Source of the DNA: Amborella trichopoda
Taxonomy: Eukaryota > Streptophyta > Magnoliopsida > Amborellales > Amborellaceae
Direction: 5' to 3'
NCBI RefSeq assembly: GCF_000471905.2
Contig: NW_006497083.1
Coordinates: forward strand, 2,128,203-2,192,202
Length of the DNA: 64,000 nucleotides
The notes under the pieces were generated by a model. It was not told the origin of the DNA, did no database searches, and saw only the letters and a list, made by a program, of their open reading frames with translations. The translations under genes and the position numbers were made by a program. This document shows positions 32,746 to 44,005 of this stretch, in pieces (the stretch's first letter is position 1; every line of letters starts with the position of its first letter).

Positions 32746-34941
32746 TGATTCTTTATTTCTCTTTCCTGATTCCTTTTTGTATTTTCTTTTTTCTTTGTTT
32801 TCCTGATTATTTACTTGGAATTTTATTTTACGGTCTTCTTTTAACTTTGCTTATCCAGAAAAGAAGTGGTTCCGTTTTATGTTTTGGTGTATTTAACCAT
32901 GTGGGGGTTACTCATGGATTTCATTGAGTGTGTTTTTTATCTGGTGATGGACCCTTGTATTTTCTATGGTGGGTTTCTAACGCAGCTGGAAATTACCGGC
33001 GACTAATATACAAGCCGGCCATAATGCAGACAAACCACCAAACTTTTATAGAGATCAATAGCTTTGCCTTTTAAACTACAATTGCAAAGGCATGTAATAG
33101 TGGCTACTACTGCTTTTATTACGTGGTTTTCTTGAAGGGTACGAAGAGAGAGGAGTGACATGCTATTTGGAAATAATTGGCTTCTTACTGCATTCACGTA
33201 ATCTTCTTTTGATCCATTGGAAAAACCAGACCAAATCCCTCAAGTAGTCTCTTCTCCCGTCACTTAATATGATCACAATCTGCTTGGCTGTGTCCTTGAA
33301 GACAAGCATAAAGAATGTCAAATACATTTCCACCTGTATTCAACAGCTACATTTTTAAAACCATTGAAATCCTAACCAATCCTTCTCCATATTCTGAGAC
33401 AATGGCTTCTGTGGAGAACTTAAAAGGTGGAAGGCATCTAGTTGAATATAATTTTTTGAAACTTTTAAGATACTCCACGATATGATCCCAAGTCCTTACG
33501 TCAATTACTCTGTAACATCCGTTGATTTACTTCCTCAACGTTTGAACTTTATGATGCTCCATAAAAAAAAGTGATCAACATAGCAAAAAACGGTCAGTCA
33601 TCAATGCTAGAACTTGCTGTTTGTAGTGCTGCTTGCCCTTGCAAACTACTCTGGAGTATTCACCAACTCACATCTATGAGCAAGGCTCACCAGTATGGTA
33701 CAAGGAATTAATCATGGCCTCTTATTCTTAATGAAGCCCTGCTACCATGCTGTATGTGGCAAACTAGTATGAACTAGAACTTTCTGGGTTTCCAAACTAC
33801 TGGATTAGGACTTCTTTATTTCCTTTTTACAGGTGATAAGGATTCTTACATGGAAAAGACCTTATGGACTTTATTGACAGCGCTGGGGAGCACCTAATTT
33901 TGCGAGTCTCCTGGGATATGGGCCTTGCAGACTGTATTCCTTACAAAGTTATTTTGGACCCAACAACCATTACTGATCAAAATGATAATAAATGGTGGTA
34001 CCATCAGCTCAGCATCATCTGTACTTTGTGGCTTCTTTTTTAGTTATTTGTCATAATCAAATCCAATTTTCTGTATACCACAGAATCACAGATCAATCTG
34101 TCAGAATCACTAATGGCCAGCGCCCACCTACAATGAAGCCCCAAACTTGTTGAGACTAAAGCAAACCTCTTGTGCAATGGGGGGAAAGCCTCCAAAGAGA
34201 TTGCTTCATGCTAAAACTAGATTAGTGGTTAATCAAGCCCAAGAGACTCGGATGCAAGCAGCCGTACAGGAATTTTTTTAAAAATCACTCATCGTTTCAA
34301 TATCTATGTCATCCATTCCTATATCAGTATGCATCTAGGTCTAGCCATGCTACGAAGTCAACCAACAAAATGCTCCAAGAGCAACACACCGGAATAATCA
34401 TGCTATGTTAAGAATGCTTAAAAGTTTTAGACTCTGCTAGTGGCAGGGACTATGGACTTGGCAATGTCCAGAGCCAAGTCAATTTGACACACTGTTAGTG
34501 GACTCACAATCTTAACTGAGTCGTTTCGTCTTTAATGTCCATAGTAAAGACTCAGTAAGACTTGGGATTGACCTGAACCATATGAATAACTCTTTTGAGT
34601 TTTTCTACGACATGCCAATTTTATTCCCTGCTAAACATACATATTGTAAGACATTGGAGGCATCTGACCTCAGTTGACACAAGTGAGACCTGAGTCTTAA
34701 AAACGAATTTGAAAACACTGCTTGTGAATGACATTATGCATTCTGTTTATGATGCATGGAAGTGTTAAGGAATTAATTATTTTATTTTTCCATGAACGTT
34801 TGAAGTATCCAAGGCATATAAGGCACCTATTTGCAAGTATGACAGCTTAAGGCTACCATTTCAAATTTTTTAAAACGGCAAGTAGAGAAAAAGAGCTGGC
34901 AAAATATGAAAAAGTCTTAGATACATAAACCAAGACACGTA
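32746..34941. other. Intergenic DNA, possibly including the CWC22 relic 3' UTR
   Basis: 32746-32990 is T-rich and looks like a plant 3' UTR in composition. Beyond that I see no gene, RNA or repeat boundary that can be supported. Confidence 0.35.
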
Positions 34942-35121
34942 AAGTGAACTTTTCTGTAGGGGAAGATGCAGCCTAAAAGGCAAAAAGTTTGAAATAACAT
35001 TTGTAGTCCTAATCATTTTAAGACACTCCAAGTGAAAACTTTTCTGTAGGGGAAGATGCAGCCTAAAAGGCAAAAAGTTTGAAATAACATTTGTAGTCCT
35101 AAGCATGTTATGCACATCAAA
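34942..35121. repeat. 90-bp tandem duplication
   Basis: Copies begin at about 34942 and 35032 and share CTTTTCTGTAGGGGAAGATG, GCAGCCTAAAAGGCAAAAAG and ATTTGTAGTCCTAA. The last part of the second copy diverges after about 35105. The repeat creates a minus-strand frame with a 30-residue repeat that I do not regard as a gene. Confidence 0.9.
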
Positions 35122-36069
35122 TCATGAATGATTATATTGCAGAACCAAAAACAAGTGCATGAGCGTACAATGGAAAGAGTTTATGTACTAGGAAACAATG
35201 GCCTACTAGAATTTTTGTAGTAAGAAGTGGCAGTGGCTTTAGGTTGGCAGTAGCATCATGAGATTAAGATTTTCTGGGAGATAAAACCTTTATCTTATGT
35301 AAACCCAAACTTATTCAACAAGGAGTTCAATCATCATCTTCTTGATCTAAGGAAAGTTTAACAGTAAGAAAGCATTTGATATGAAATCAAAGGGGCCATT
35401 TCTACATGAAACCAATTCATCAATTGATGTGTTCTGGGTCATCTATTTCTCAAACCAATTTTGGGAACTCAATTTCCAATGAAAATCTACAACTTGACTC
35501 AAAGGGGTACAGACAAATTCTCAATCTTTCTTGAATGTCGAGGAGCTGCTTACGCATAATCTTATGATGACTCACTCAATGGCAGTGTTTCAAAGAGCGC
35601 TAGACGGCACCTAGGCGGCCATGGGGGTCCACGCCGCCCAGCGCCTAAGCGGGCGCCCAGAACTGGAGCGGCCCAGTTGAAAGACAAAATATAGAATTTT
35701 GAATTTTTGATACAAATGAGGAGAATTTTGATATTCTAACCACAAATATTAGAATTTTGATATTCTATCCATAATCCATATTTAATATTTCCATGAGTTA
35801 GGAATTGAGGAGAAGTCGAAAAGAGAATTTTGATAATCCATAAGACCATAATCCATATTTTCATACAATGCTAAAACAGTAAGACTATACAAGCATACAC
35901 TGATAGTCTAATACGGACAAAAGTTAGATAGTAGAAACTAAAAATAAGAAAATATATATATACAGAAATTCAAAAAAGATACAGTCTAGGACACAAAGTC
36001 ACACAATAGTTAACATTCAACAGTCAACAACAAGAGTCAAACACTTAAGCGTCTTCAACTCTTCATTCT

Positions 36070-36534
36070 TCAGTCATCATCACCATCACCATCATCAGAA
36101 GGAGTAGGGTAAGCCTCATCATATGCATCAGAATCGAGGCCATCATCATTAGAGTCATCTCCCTCTTCAACATAATGCTCGTCCTCCTCTGTTTCTTCTG
36201 ATTCTGCCTCTTCCTTCTCGTCTTCTACCTCCCTCTTACTATGTGCAGATGAAGCCTTAGGAGTCTCGGCTACTCTACCCTTTTCTATCTTTTTGTGCTT
36301 CCCTGAACTCAAATATTGTATAATCACCTCCCTAGTAACCTCATGAACATTTTTACACGGGGAAACATCCCCCATAATACCAGCAAGGTGTTTTTTGAAC
36401 CAATAAATACCCCCATTAGTATCTTTTCCATAATAATTACATTTAATACAATTTTTGTCATTCAGATTCGGGTTATAACCATACTTCCAATCCGGATCAC
36501 CACTTCTAGAAGAACTTGGAGAAGATAGTTCCAT
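36070..36534 (-). CDS. BED zinc-finger protein with acidic tail (hAT-derived)
   Basis: This is a 154-residue open frame. Residues about 10-65 form a BED-type zinc finger: DPDWKYG, CIKCNYYGK (the CX2C pair), GGIYWFKKHLAG (His) and SPC. BED fingers are DNA-binding modules at the N-terminus of hAT transposases. After a Lys-rich linker (about 75-100), residues 100-154 are very acidic (Glu/Asp-rich) and end in GDGDDD with a stop at 36070. No transposase core follows. The minus-strand sequence upstream of the ATG is another BED unit read through in the same frame for some distance, so the true start may lie further upstream or the frame may be an exon. Whether it is expressed is unknown. Confidence 0.6.
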   Translation of the reverse strand: MELSSPSSSRSGDPDWKYGYNPNLNDKNCIKCNYYGKDTNGGIYWFKKHLAGIMGDVSPCKNVHEVTREVIIQYLSSGKHKKIEKGRVAETPKASSAHSKREVEDEKEEAESEETEEDEHYVEEGDDSNDDGLDSDAYDEAYPTPSDDGDGDDD

Positions 36535-37060
36535 AAAACAAGGCTCATTTTCATCTTTTTTGGTTCTTCTAAATTCAGAAATTGTCTAATTTCATCCCGA
36601 ATAGCTTCAAGAACCTTTTTGCAAGAAGCAATGTTCCCTTTAATACCGGTAAGGTATTTCTTGAATCGGTTAATACCCTCATTGGTATCTTTTTCACAAA
36701 AATTACACCTTATACAATTTTATCGTTTGGTTTCGGGTTATGACCATACTTCCAAACCGGATCACTTCTTCTAGCATAACAAAAAATAAACCTATTCAAA
36801 TGACAAGGATTTTGTTCATGTTTTTGTTTTACATAACTCATATATTTGCTTAATCTCCTCTTTGATAACTTCAGGCATATTTTTACAAGGGGCAACATCC
36901 CTTTTAATACTGGCAAGATGTTTCTTAAACCAGCTTGCCCTTGTTTGTATCTTTTTTACAATAATTGCATCTTATGCAATTTTTGTCATTCGGATTCGGG
37001 TTATATCTATATTTCCAACCCGGATCTCCACTTCGATTAGATCTTGAAGAAAACATCTCA
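36535..37060 (-). pseudogene. Two further BED zinc-finger units, degenerate
   Basis: Unit at 37060-36846: GDPGWKYRYNPNPNDKNC, then CNYCKKDTN, followed by out-of-frame GDVAPCKN-like text. Unit at 36765-36580: DPVWKYGHNP, then CNFCEKDTNEG, NRFKKYLTGIKGNI and SCKKV. Both have stops or frameshifts between the first Cys pair and the rest. With the intact unit at 36534-36330 they form a head-to-tail triplet spaced about 240-290 bp apart, the product of tandem duplication of one BED-encoding segment inside the element. Confidence 0.75.
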
Positions 37061-37595
37061 AACTAAAACAAGCAATCTAAAAAATAAAGTTTTGGACTTA
37101 CTTTGTTTGCTCGAACTCCAAACTTCCACCTTTGAGATGTTTTCTGGTGCTAAAATATTAAAAAACACTATCTAATAGGATTAAAAAACTCCAAAACTAA
37201 ATCTAATCTACTTGGGTGATGTTTGGATCTATTTTCCGTAACTTTGAGAAACACTTCAATCCAATGAAAATCACAAAATCTAGTTTTTTTGAAGTTTCTC
37301 TCTCTAAAATGGGTTCTTGTGGGTTTAGGTTTCAAATGAACCTAAAACCTACCCTTAAAAGCTTTTATTTTAAAAAAAAAACTCAATAGAACCTGAAAAA
37401 TAAAAATCATTTCCACCCCTGGGCGGGGCGCATGCCCTGGGCAGCCGCCTAGGGCTGGGCACTTGCCGCTGGCCTAGGCAGCCGCCCAAGGACTGCCGCC
37501 TAGTTTGGCCACCTAGGCCTGGGCGATGTGCCCAAGCCTTCGAGATTGCCTAAGCAACCACCTAAGTGCTCGGCGGTCCGTGTTTTGAATCACTG

Positions 37596-40500
37596 CTCAG
37601 TAGAATGGCAAGCATGAAGGAAATGCTAGACATGTAAGATATTGACAGTTATTTGATGTCCTTTTTAGGATAAAGAAGATTATTGTTTCATTGTGATGTG
37701 TCTGTAGCTGTTTGGAGTGGGAGCGAGAGAGGAGGACCATTGCTTACCACAAGCTCCCTAGTTAAGTAGTAGGAGTGCCTACAAATAAATACTAAACATA
37801 ACCAAATATTTTAAAAATAAGATAAAAACTAATAAAAGAAGTTTGATGCTCGAGTTTCCTTTCAAATTTGGTCTACAATGGGAACCTTTTCCCTTTAAAA
37901 CCAAAAATTCAGCCTGTGATGCATTTTGTAGGTCCCACCATGAAGCCTACCATAGGAAAGAGGGCAATCTTCCTCAATAGCACTAGTAGAAAGAGTTCCC
38001 AAGAAGATGGGGAATGCGTCACTAAGAACATGCAAATTCATTCCGACCCCCAAATGGTGGAAACACATTCCAGGAGTAGACCTGAGATGGAAGACCCTAG
38101 TAAGAATGGATGTATTACATGGACAATCCTAGTAAGAATGGATGTATTACATGGCTCATCTATTTGAACAACTTTAGACAATTTCACCTCTGTGCATTCA
38201 TGCTAGACAAGGATCCAATCATGTTCAGTTGCCAGCTTTTCATAGTTCGTGCTTGGCCTATTTGTCTTCATATGAAAAACCAGACGCACATGTTTTGCAT
38301 AATGTGAGGTTATTAAACATTTTAGTCAATAGAAGAAGCTTGAGTGTAGTAAAACAGTGTTCCGTCCACCAACTACTGCAATGCATATTCTTGGAAAATG
38401 TTTCTTTTACATAACTCGCAAAACCATTATAACAGATGATGCTTCAAGTGCCTCCACATTCTCAAGTGCCATCTTTTTGCAAGTTGCTACATGGAGATCC
38501 TCAATCCACTTTATCCAGGTAAATTGCTCCTTCAATGCTGTAACTTTTAGATTGCCAGCAGTGACCAATAAGATTCTAACACCCATCTCCATCATTGGGT
38601 GATTCACTTTACAAACATGTGCTACTAGTGCCAAGATGCTGAATAATTCATGGACCATTTTCTGCTTCATTGATCTTTCTCAAGAAAGATCCCAAGTAGT
38701 TTCTGACCTAGTTCATAAATTCATATGAACTAAGTTTGCAAGCCACTGGTCATCATTAATACCCACTCACAGGCATGGCCTTCTATGGAAATCTATCATC
38801 ATGACCCTTCTATTCACGATATGGAAGGATTGCAATAGCAGGATCTTCTAAAGAGTCCTGAAATCCTGTGATGTTTTTACGAACATGCAAAAAAAAACTT
38901 AACATAAATATTTAGGATGCATATAGTCTTCGCCGTAAGCATGAATGATTTTTGTGGTATTAATCACAGAGCTCAAAACTTCATCAACGATTGGGGACGA
39001 TCAAAAAAGGGGAGTACCACTATCCTATAAATGGATATTCAGTGGATGCCTCTGGAGACAATACTGAGAAATAAATGTAATGCAAAAAAATTTACGAACC
39101 AGTGACCAAATGGGATTAGTTTTCACTTCATAGAGAATACAGGGAACTGCACCCTACTGGATTATGTGACTTGAATATAGCAAAATAGGCTGCCTCAAGT
39201 GTTAAAAGTGCACATAGTTAGCAGGGGGATAACCTTCCATTGCCATCAAGCGATTTGATGCGAAAGAACACATCCCAAGAGGCTGGGTTTTCTTTCTGAG
39301 AAAAGTTGACTATAATTGTATTATTGGGTAATAAAATGTACAAAAAATCCCAAGAGACTGGTTATCCTTGTGGAGAAGATCATCTACCTTCATCAGTTAG
39401 ATGAGGAATCCAACAATTTCCTAAGAGAGGCTAGAAATATCATTTATGGCTCACCAAAGGATATAGCGGGCTTAGACGCCTTATCACTGTAGAACTTTAT
39501 TCGAGATGCTAATTTTCAATTCTTTTTTATGTTTGATGATGCCTCTCCATTGGTCTGTACTCATGATACATATCAAAATATACAACTTCCAGATGATTCA
39601 TTGTTGAGAAAAGAAAAGTTAGAGAACAATCCTACAGCTACCAACCATCACATTTATATATGCAAAAGGGCCTGACAAAACAATTTCTACAATCGAAGAA
39701 ACACCAGCTAGCAGACTTATTACATCGAAGCATATGGAGAAACAGCCAGAAAGCAGGACATACATGGTCACACGTGACTGTTAATTTTTGAGCTAGTTAT
39801 TTTCTTTTTAATTAATTTCTCAAGTTAGTCGATCCAATAATTAGTCTATAATACACCATTCAAGGTGTTTTCAATCAGCTCCATTGGTTGACAAATCATG
39901 CCCCGTGGATCTCTCAAAAATTTACATGGGAACCACTTCAATACAAATAAGTTTCCTTTAAACAACACATAATAGGAAGCAGTTCTAACCCACGAGCTCT
40001 AAAATCCCACAAGCTCTACCAATAAAGCAGGTAAGCCTGCTACTGTTGCTCTAAAAAAATATTTTCAATTAACATTCTTAAAAAAAAAAAGTGATATCAC
40101 AGATGGGATTCAGCTAACTTGACTTGCATTGCAAAGATGAGATCTTGGGACTAAAAGGGTATAAAGCTAAAAATCCGACTTAATAGTGAGAAATGTGAAA
40201 CTTAATGCCTCAACCAGTACCCAATGTTTTAAGCAGGAAGCCAAGAACATAACACTGGTTACAAGAAGATATTTTTATATAGGTCAGAAAGATAGGTGCA
40301 CGTGTGTACATTTAATGAAGATCAGTACCAGGGAACACTTTCATCTTTATAATTGTGAGAAAGGCATTTTCTTAATAAAGAAATATTTCACCACACCTAG
40401 AATAATTGACGACCCATGATACATCTCTTTCTTTTTTTGGTTTTCTGTTAGTTGACTGAAATTCCATTAATATCGATCTACACGTATCTTTTTCTCTACA

Positions 40501-41056
40501 AAATTGAGCCTATGTACTACACTCATAACACTTCATTTATATGCTGAAGAGGTCCCTAAGGTTTCAAACAAATTTCACATACCTTCAGAAACGTTATTCA
40601 CCCTCTCTACCTCCCTACCAATAAGGAACGGCCTAGTACCTAACTTACATCACTTCAATCCCATTATCCCCATTAGTTAGAAAAATTTTCTATATAAGTG
40701 GAGATTTTCTTCCAACGCCTAATCGATGCTGAAAATAGGCCCAACATATAATATGAACTTACAGAAAACCATTAACTGTTTCAATACAGGTCAACTACAT
40801 TTGAAATTGGACACCCATTATATTCAAAAGCAAATCCCAATGAAAATTTGGAAAAAGGCTAAAACATTTGGAGATATCATCAACCAAGACCGTCAAAGTA
40901 AAAGTAATAAACAGAGAATTTGAATATATGACAGCCACAATGAGAGAAGGGCCATATTAAAGGAAGCACATCCTAGAAACTAAAAATCTAGAAACAATAG
41001 AGGCATTGTAAAAAACATTAAAGCAATGAATTGGAAAACAGGCAGATGACTCTACA
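37596..41056. other. Intergenic DNA without recognised genes
   Basis: No supported gene or RNA. A 31-bp tandem duplication occurs at about 38095-38158 (CCTAGTAAGAATGGATGTAT twice). The minus-strand open stretch 38670-38407 (88 codons) has no motif I recognise and could be an exon or chance. The rest has stops in all frames. Confidence 0.35.
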
Positions 41057-42193
41057 TCAGAGTGATGTTCCACTTATCTCATTTTGCTTGTATGCATAAA
41101 AAATACTGTAAACAGATTGAAGCAGGAATTCATTACGCATTGGAGGGTCTATAGAGTGCACGACAAGAAAATCTTGGTAATAATCCACCGAATTTTCCTC
41201 AATACTGACTCTTCCTTGGCATGAGATAATTCCACTGATCTCCTCACACTCATGGCAGTATATCACATTCACATAACTGCTAATCCACGAAGTGAATTTA
41301 GTCAATAACAGTGATACTGCTAATTGCACATATTTATATGTCTACAACACATTCCAAGCAAAAGGAGAAGGAGACATCCCCTTAGAGGAATATACCTTCT
41401 TCTCTAATAATTGCACTTTCACGCTTTGTGCTTTAAACCAAATATTCAATTACTGACATAGATCACAAATAAATTCAGATAAGGAATTCAAACTAGTAAA
41501 AGAATGAAAGTGAAATTAGTTCCCATGAAACGAGGAGATTCATGTTTCTCGAGATTATGAGTTACTTTCTTTGCACCAGAACATCTACAAGCCTCAGATT
41601 TCTTCTATGCAAAATCGCATGCCGAATTACACATCACACCACAAGCTGAATATGCCAAAACCAAGTATGCAACAATCTCAATAACCATGCATACTGAAAC
41701 AGTGATAGTCAGCATCAGCCAAAGTACCAAAAAACACATAACCACCACAAGAGGGGGGAAAAAAAAAGGGCGAGAGAAGAGAGAGGGGTAAAAGTCACCC
41801 ATTAACCCCAACTAACTAATTGCGCCCATCATCAACTAAGAAGTCTCAACAATGAGAACAGATATACCACAGAAAACTTCCTTAAATCCACTACACTAAA
41901 TAAAAACCATTGAAAACGGAAGACCAGAATGGAAATGCGCCAATATTGTGCAAGAACCCCGAAAGCCTATCTGTTTGTCAACTATGCATCACTTTTTTAA
42001 AGCATATCGAAATAGACCCAAATCCTCTAATTCCAACAAAATCAGTAGTGTTTCTCTCTCTCAAAACAAAAAAGAGGAAGAAAGAGTCAACAGAACACCC
42101 AATCTGTTTCTCTCTGAAAACGGAAAAGGAGAAAGAAAGAGTGAGAGGCTAACCTGAACTGGATACATCCCAATCACAAAATGAGGAACCACA
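41057..42193 (-). other. Downstream region of the Cys-rich gene, possible 3' UTR with intron
   Basis: Just after the stop codon at 42194 the minus strand carries a plausible splice donor (TTCAG followed by GTTAGC, at about 42151). Further downstream the 91-codon open stretch 41329-41057 might be part of a later exon or simply chance. I found no clear acceptor or polyadenylation signal that decides this. CT-rich runs occur at about 42050-42150. Confidence 0.3.
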
Positions 42194-42580
42194 CTACGAA
42201 GGGAGCTTGAGGCACTCGGACTGGCATCTGCGAAGGCAAATATCATTCCAATTAGGGACATGGTGCTGGTTGACACAAACCGTACGCGCACAGGCCTCAG
42301 CACACGCATCGAGCTCAGAAACCCCACAAACTGTGACACAGGTATCAGGGGTGGGATCCTTCGAGAAGGCCCCAACCCTCTTGAGCATCCGCTTCGAGGT
42401 GCAGACTCTCTCGCAAAAGAAGACCTCTTCAGAGCTCTTCTCTCTCCCGACGCCGCTGCCAGAAGCCACCGCCTTGATGCGCAGCTCCTCAGCTTTCTTC
42501 TTTCCCACTCTTCTCACCGCCTGCCCTGCAACCACAGCAGGGATGGCCGCAGCCACCACACTCCACCACCACTCCACCAT
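42194..42580 (-). CDS. Plant Cys-rich protein of unknown function with CX3C motifs
   Basis: This is a complete 128-residue single-exon frame with ATG at 42580-42578 and stop TAG at 42196-42194. Residues 1-22 (MVEWWWSVVAAAIPAVVAGQ) are hydrophobic and followed by a basic stretch (residues 23-29, RRVGKKK), so it looks like a membrane anchor or targeting segment. Residues 56-128 contain ten cysteines (56, 60, 81, 85, 93, 97, 102, 115, 119, 123). Most are in CX3C pairs: CERVC, CVTVC, CAEAC, CLRRC, CQSEC. The C-terminal half (VGAFSKDPTPDTC, NWNDICLRRC) looks strongly constrained, and I recall similar uncharacterised plant proteins. The frame is uninterrupted amid decayed DNA, which supports a live gene. 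CX3C spacing is reminiscent of oxidatively folded intermembrane-space proteins, but the number and spacing do not match small Tims. The function is unknown. Confidence 0.85.
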   Translation of the reverse strand: MVEWWWSVVAAAIPAVVAGQAVRRVGKKKAEELRIKAVASGSGVGREKSSEEVFFCERVCTSKRMLKRVGAFSKDPTPDTCVTVCGVSELDACAEACARTVCVNQHHVPNWNDICLRRCQSECLKLPS

Positions 42581-42589
42581 CACTCTCCC

Positions 42590-42598
42590 TCACCTCAT
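42590..42598 (-). promoter_or_regulatory. Minimal upstream ORF (ATG AGG TGA)
   Basis: A two-codon upstream frame ends nine bases before the main ATG at 42580. If the transcript includes it, it could lower initiation at the main start or allow reinitiation. Inference only. Confidence 0.4.
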
Positions 42599-42659
42599 AA
42601 TCTGAGGTGGTTTTTCTTCAGAGTTTTAAATTGCAGAGAGAAACGGAATTTGGTAGATG

Positions 42660-42666
42660 TATTTAA
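42660..42666 (-). promoter_or_regulatory. Putative TATA box of the Cys-rich gene
   Basis: The minus strand reads CCTTAAATACATC about 80 bp upstream of the ATG. A CT-rich leader (TTTCTCTCTGCA) follows, a common plant core-promoter arrangement. No experimental start site is known. Confidence 0.45.
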
Positions 42667-42809
42667 GGGGATCGAAGGAGAGAGAGGAATGATCTTAAGA
42701 GGAGAGAGCAGAGGAAGATACAGAGTGGAAAGAGCGAGGTTTACAAGGCCACTTTAATCCTTTCCTGCTTCTAATAAAACTTCTCGTAAATCGTTAGGGA
42801 TGGTTCAGC

Positions 42810-43056
42810 TAGGGGTAGCAATGGGACGGGTCTGACCCGATCAAACGACCCGGCCACGGTTGGCCAACCACGGCCTGAGGGTTAGGTCTCGACTTTTTTT
42901 TTATTTTTTTTTGTGTTTTTCTTTCGTTTTCTATTTGGGCCTCCAGAATAGGGCTAGGTCCATGGCCTTTTAGGCCTGATCAAGGCCGGCATATGGGGAC
43001 TACGACCGGCCTTGTACCAGCGGCCGCCCAGCAAGCCCGGCCTGTTGCCACTCCTA
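42810..43056. mobile_element. hAT-type MITE upstream of the Cys-rich gene
   Basis: The left end TAGGGGTAGCAATGGGACGGG and the complement of the right end TAGGAGTGGCAACAGGCCGGG are terminal inverted repeats of a widespread plant hAT MITE type. The flanking octamers ggttcagc (42802-42809) and agttcagt (43057-43064) agree at 6 of 8. 247 bp, GC-rich at both ends with a T-tract at 42894-42910. It sits about 230 bp upstream of the start codon of the minus-strand gene, within or next to its promoter. Confidence 0.8.
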
Positions 43057-43064
43057 AGTTCAGT

Positions 43065-44005
43065 TCAGGGTTCTTTGAACGCGGTGGTTCCAAGCCAATC
43101 CAAATCAGAAAATCACTTTTAAGATTATATTGTTCCTAAGCACTCAAAAAAAAAAAAAACAAAAAAAAACAAAACAACATAGTATTGGTCGTGGGCGTGG
43201 GTTTGCCTAGCCATTAAAACCACCCATTACATAATTTTCTTTTAGAATTGTCTACAAAAATTTTATGTGACACAATCATTCTCATTCAATTACATGTCAA
43301 ATTGGATGGTTTAGTGAGTCATGAAGTCCGGAGAATTTTTTTTTCTAGATTTTGTGTCTATTCAATAACACTTTTACAACCACCCATTGAGACAAAAATG
43401 ATTGTGACCTCTATATAAAAAACATAAATAATCTCTTTGTAGACGATCTTCTTTTTTTTTTCTTTCGAAGTTTTTGAAGTATTTTTTCATAAATTCACAC
43501 CACAAACTTATATTTAATATTTTATGGATCACTGATTTGGATCGCCAAGCCAAATATTCAATACAGATATGTGGGACGACAGATCACCCCATTGATGTGG
43601 GTTTTGAAGCACTTGCTCATACTTACTAGGCTATCCCATCATATACATCTTATCACGCTCTACGTTGTTTGGATTTTTTATTTCCATTTTTTCTCTTTTT
43701 TATTTTCATTTTTGTGTATTTAGGCTCTCATATTTTTGTACTCAGATTGCAGCTCTGCTTGGTTAAAAAAAATAATTAGAGGGGAATGGCGTTGAGGTTG
43801 TGGTGGTAGCGCCACTTGAGCCTCAACTATCGATCTAGGTTTCCATTCCCACTGACGCATTTGAAAACCGCTAATTAGTTCTAAAAACAGGTAAGGACCT
43901 GTATTCTCCATTGATCTACCCAAAAAAAAGAAATTAAAGCAATGATTATTATCCTCCATATATTGATGAAACATGCCCGTGAGCACTACAGAGTGAAAGA
44001 GATAT
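43065..44005. other. Intergenic DNA
   Basis: No gene supported. Simple A-rich sequence at 43146-43180 and T-rich runs at 43338 and 43450. A minus-strand open stretch at 43986-43720 has no recognisable motif. Confidence 0.35.

Larger units (their letters stand above)
35583..37595 (-). mobile_element. Non-autonomous hAT transposon carrying BED zinc-finger units
   Basis: Terminal inverted repeats: the left end CAGTGTTTCAAAGAGCGC and the complement of the right end CAGTGATTCAAAACACGG, both continuing into GC-rich CACCTAGGCGG / ACTTAGGTGG sequence. The flanking octamers ctcaatgg (35575-35582) and ctcagtag (37596-37603) match at 6 of 8, consistent with a hAT 8-bp target duplication. The 2-kb interior encodes BED zinc-finger fragments of hAT-transposase type on the minus strand but no RNase H-like catalytic core and no hAT dimerisation domain, so it depends on another element for movement. 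Confidence 0.8.

Noticed and set aside
36316..36528. Plus-strand open frame of 70 codons
   Set aside because: Shadow of the minus-strand BED zinc-finger frame.
42581..42583. GTG start one codon upstream of the Cys-rich gene
   Set aside because: Plant nuclear genes normally start at ATG; the ATG at 42580 directly follows.
42207..42757. Plus-strand frames of 132 and 165 codons
   Set aside because: They are shadows of the minus-strand Cys-rich gene, whose protein has a clear conserved pattern; the plus-strand products have none.
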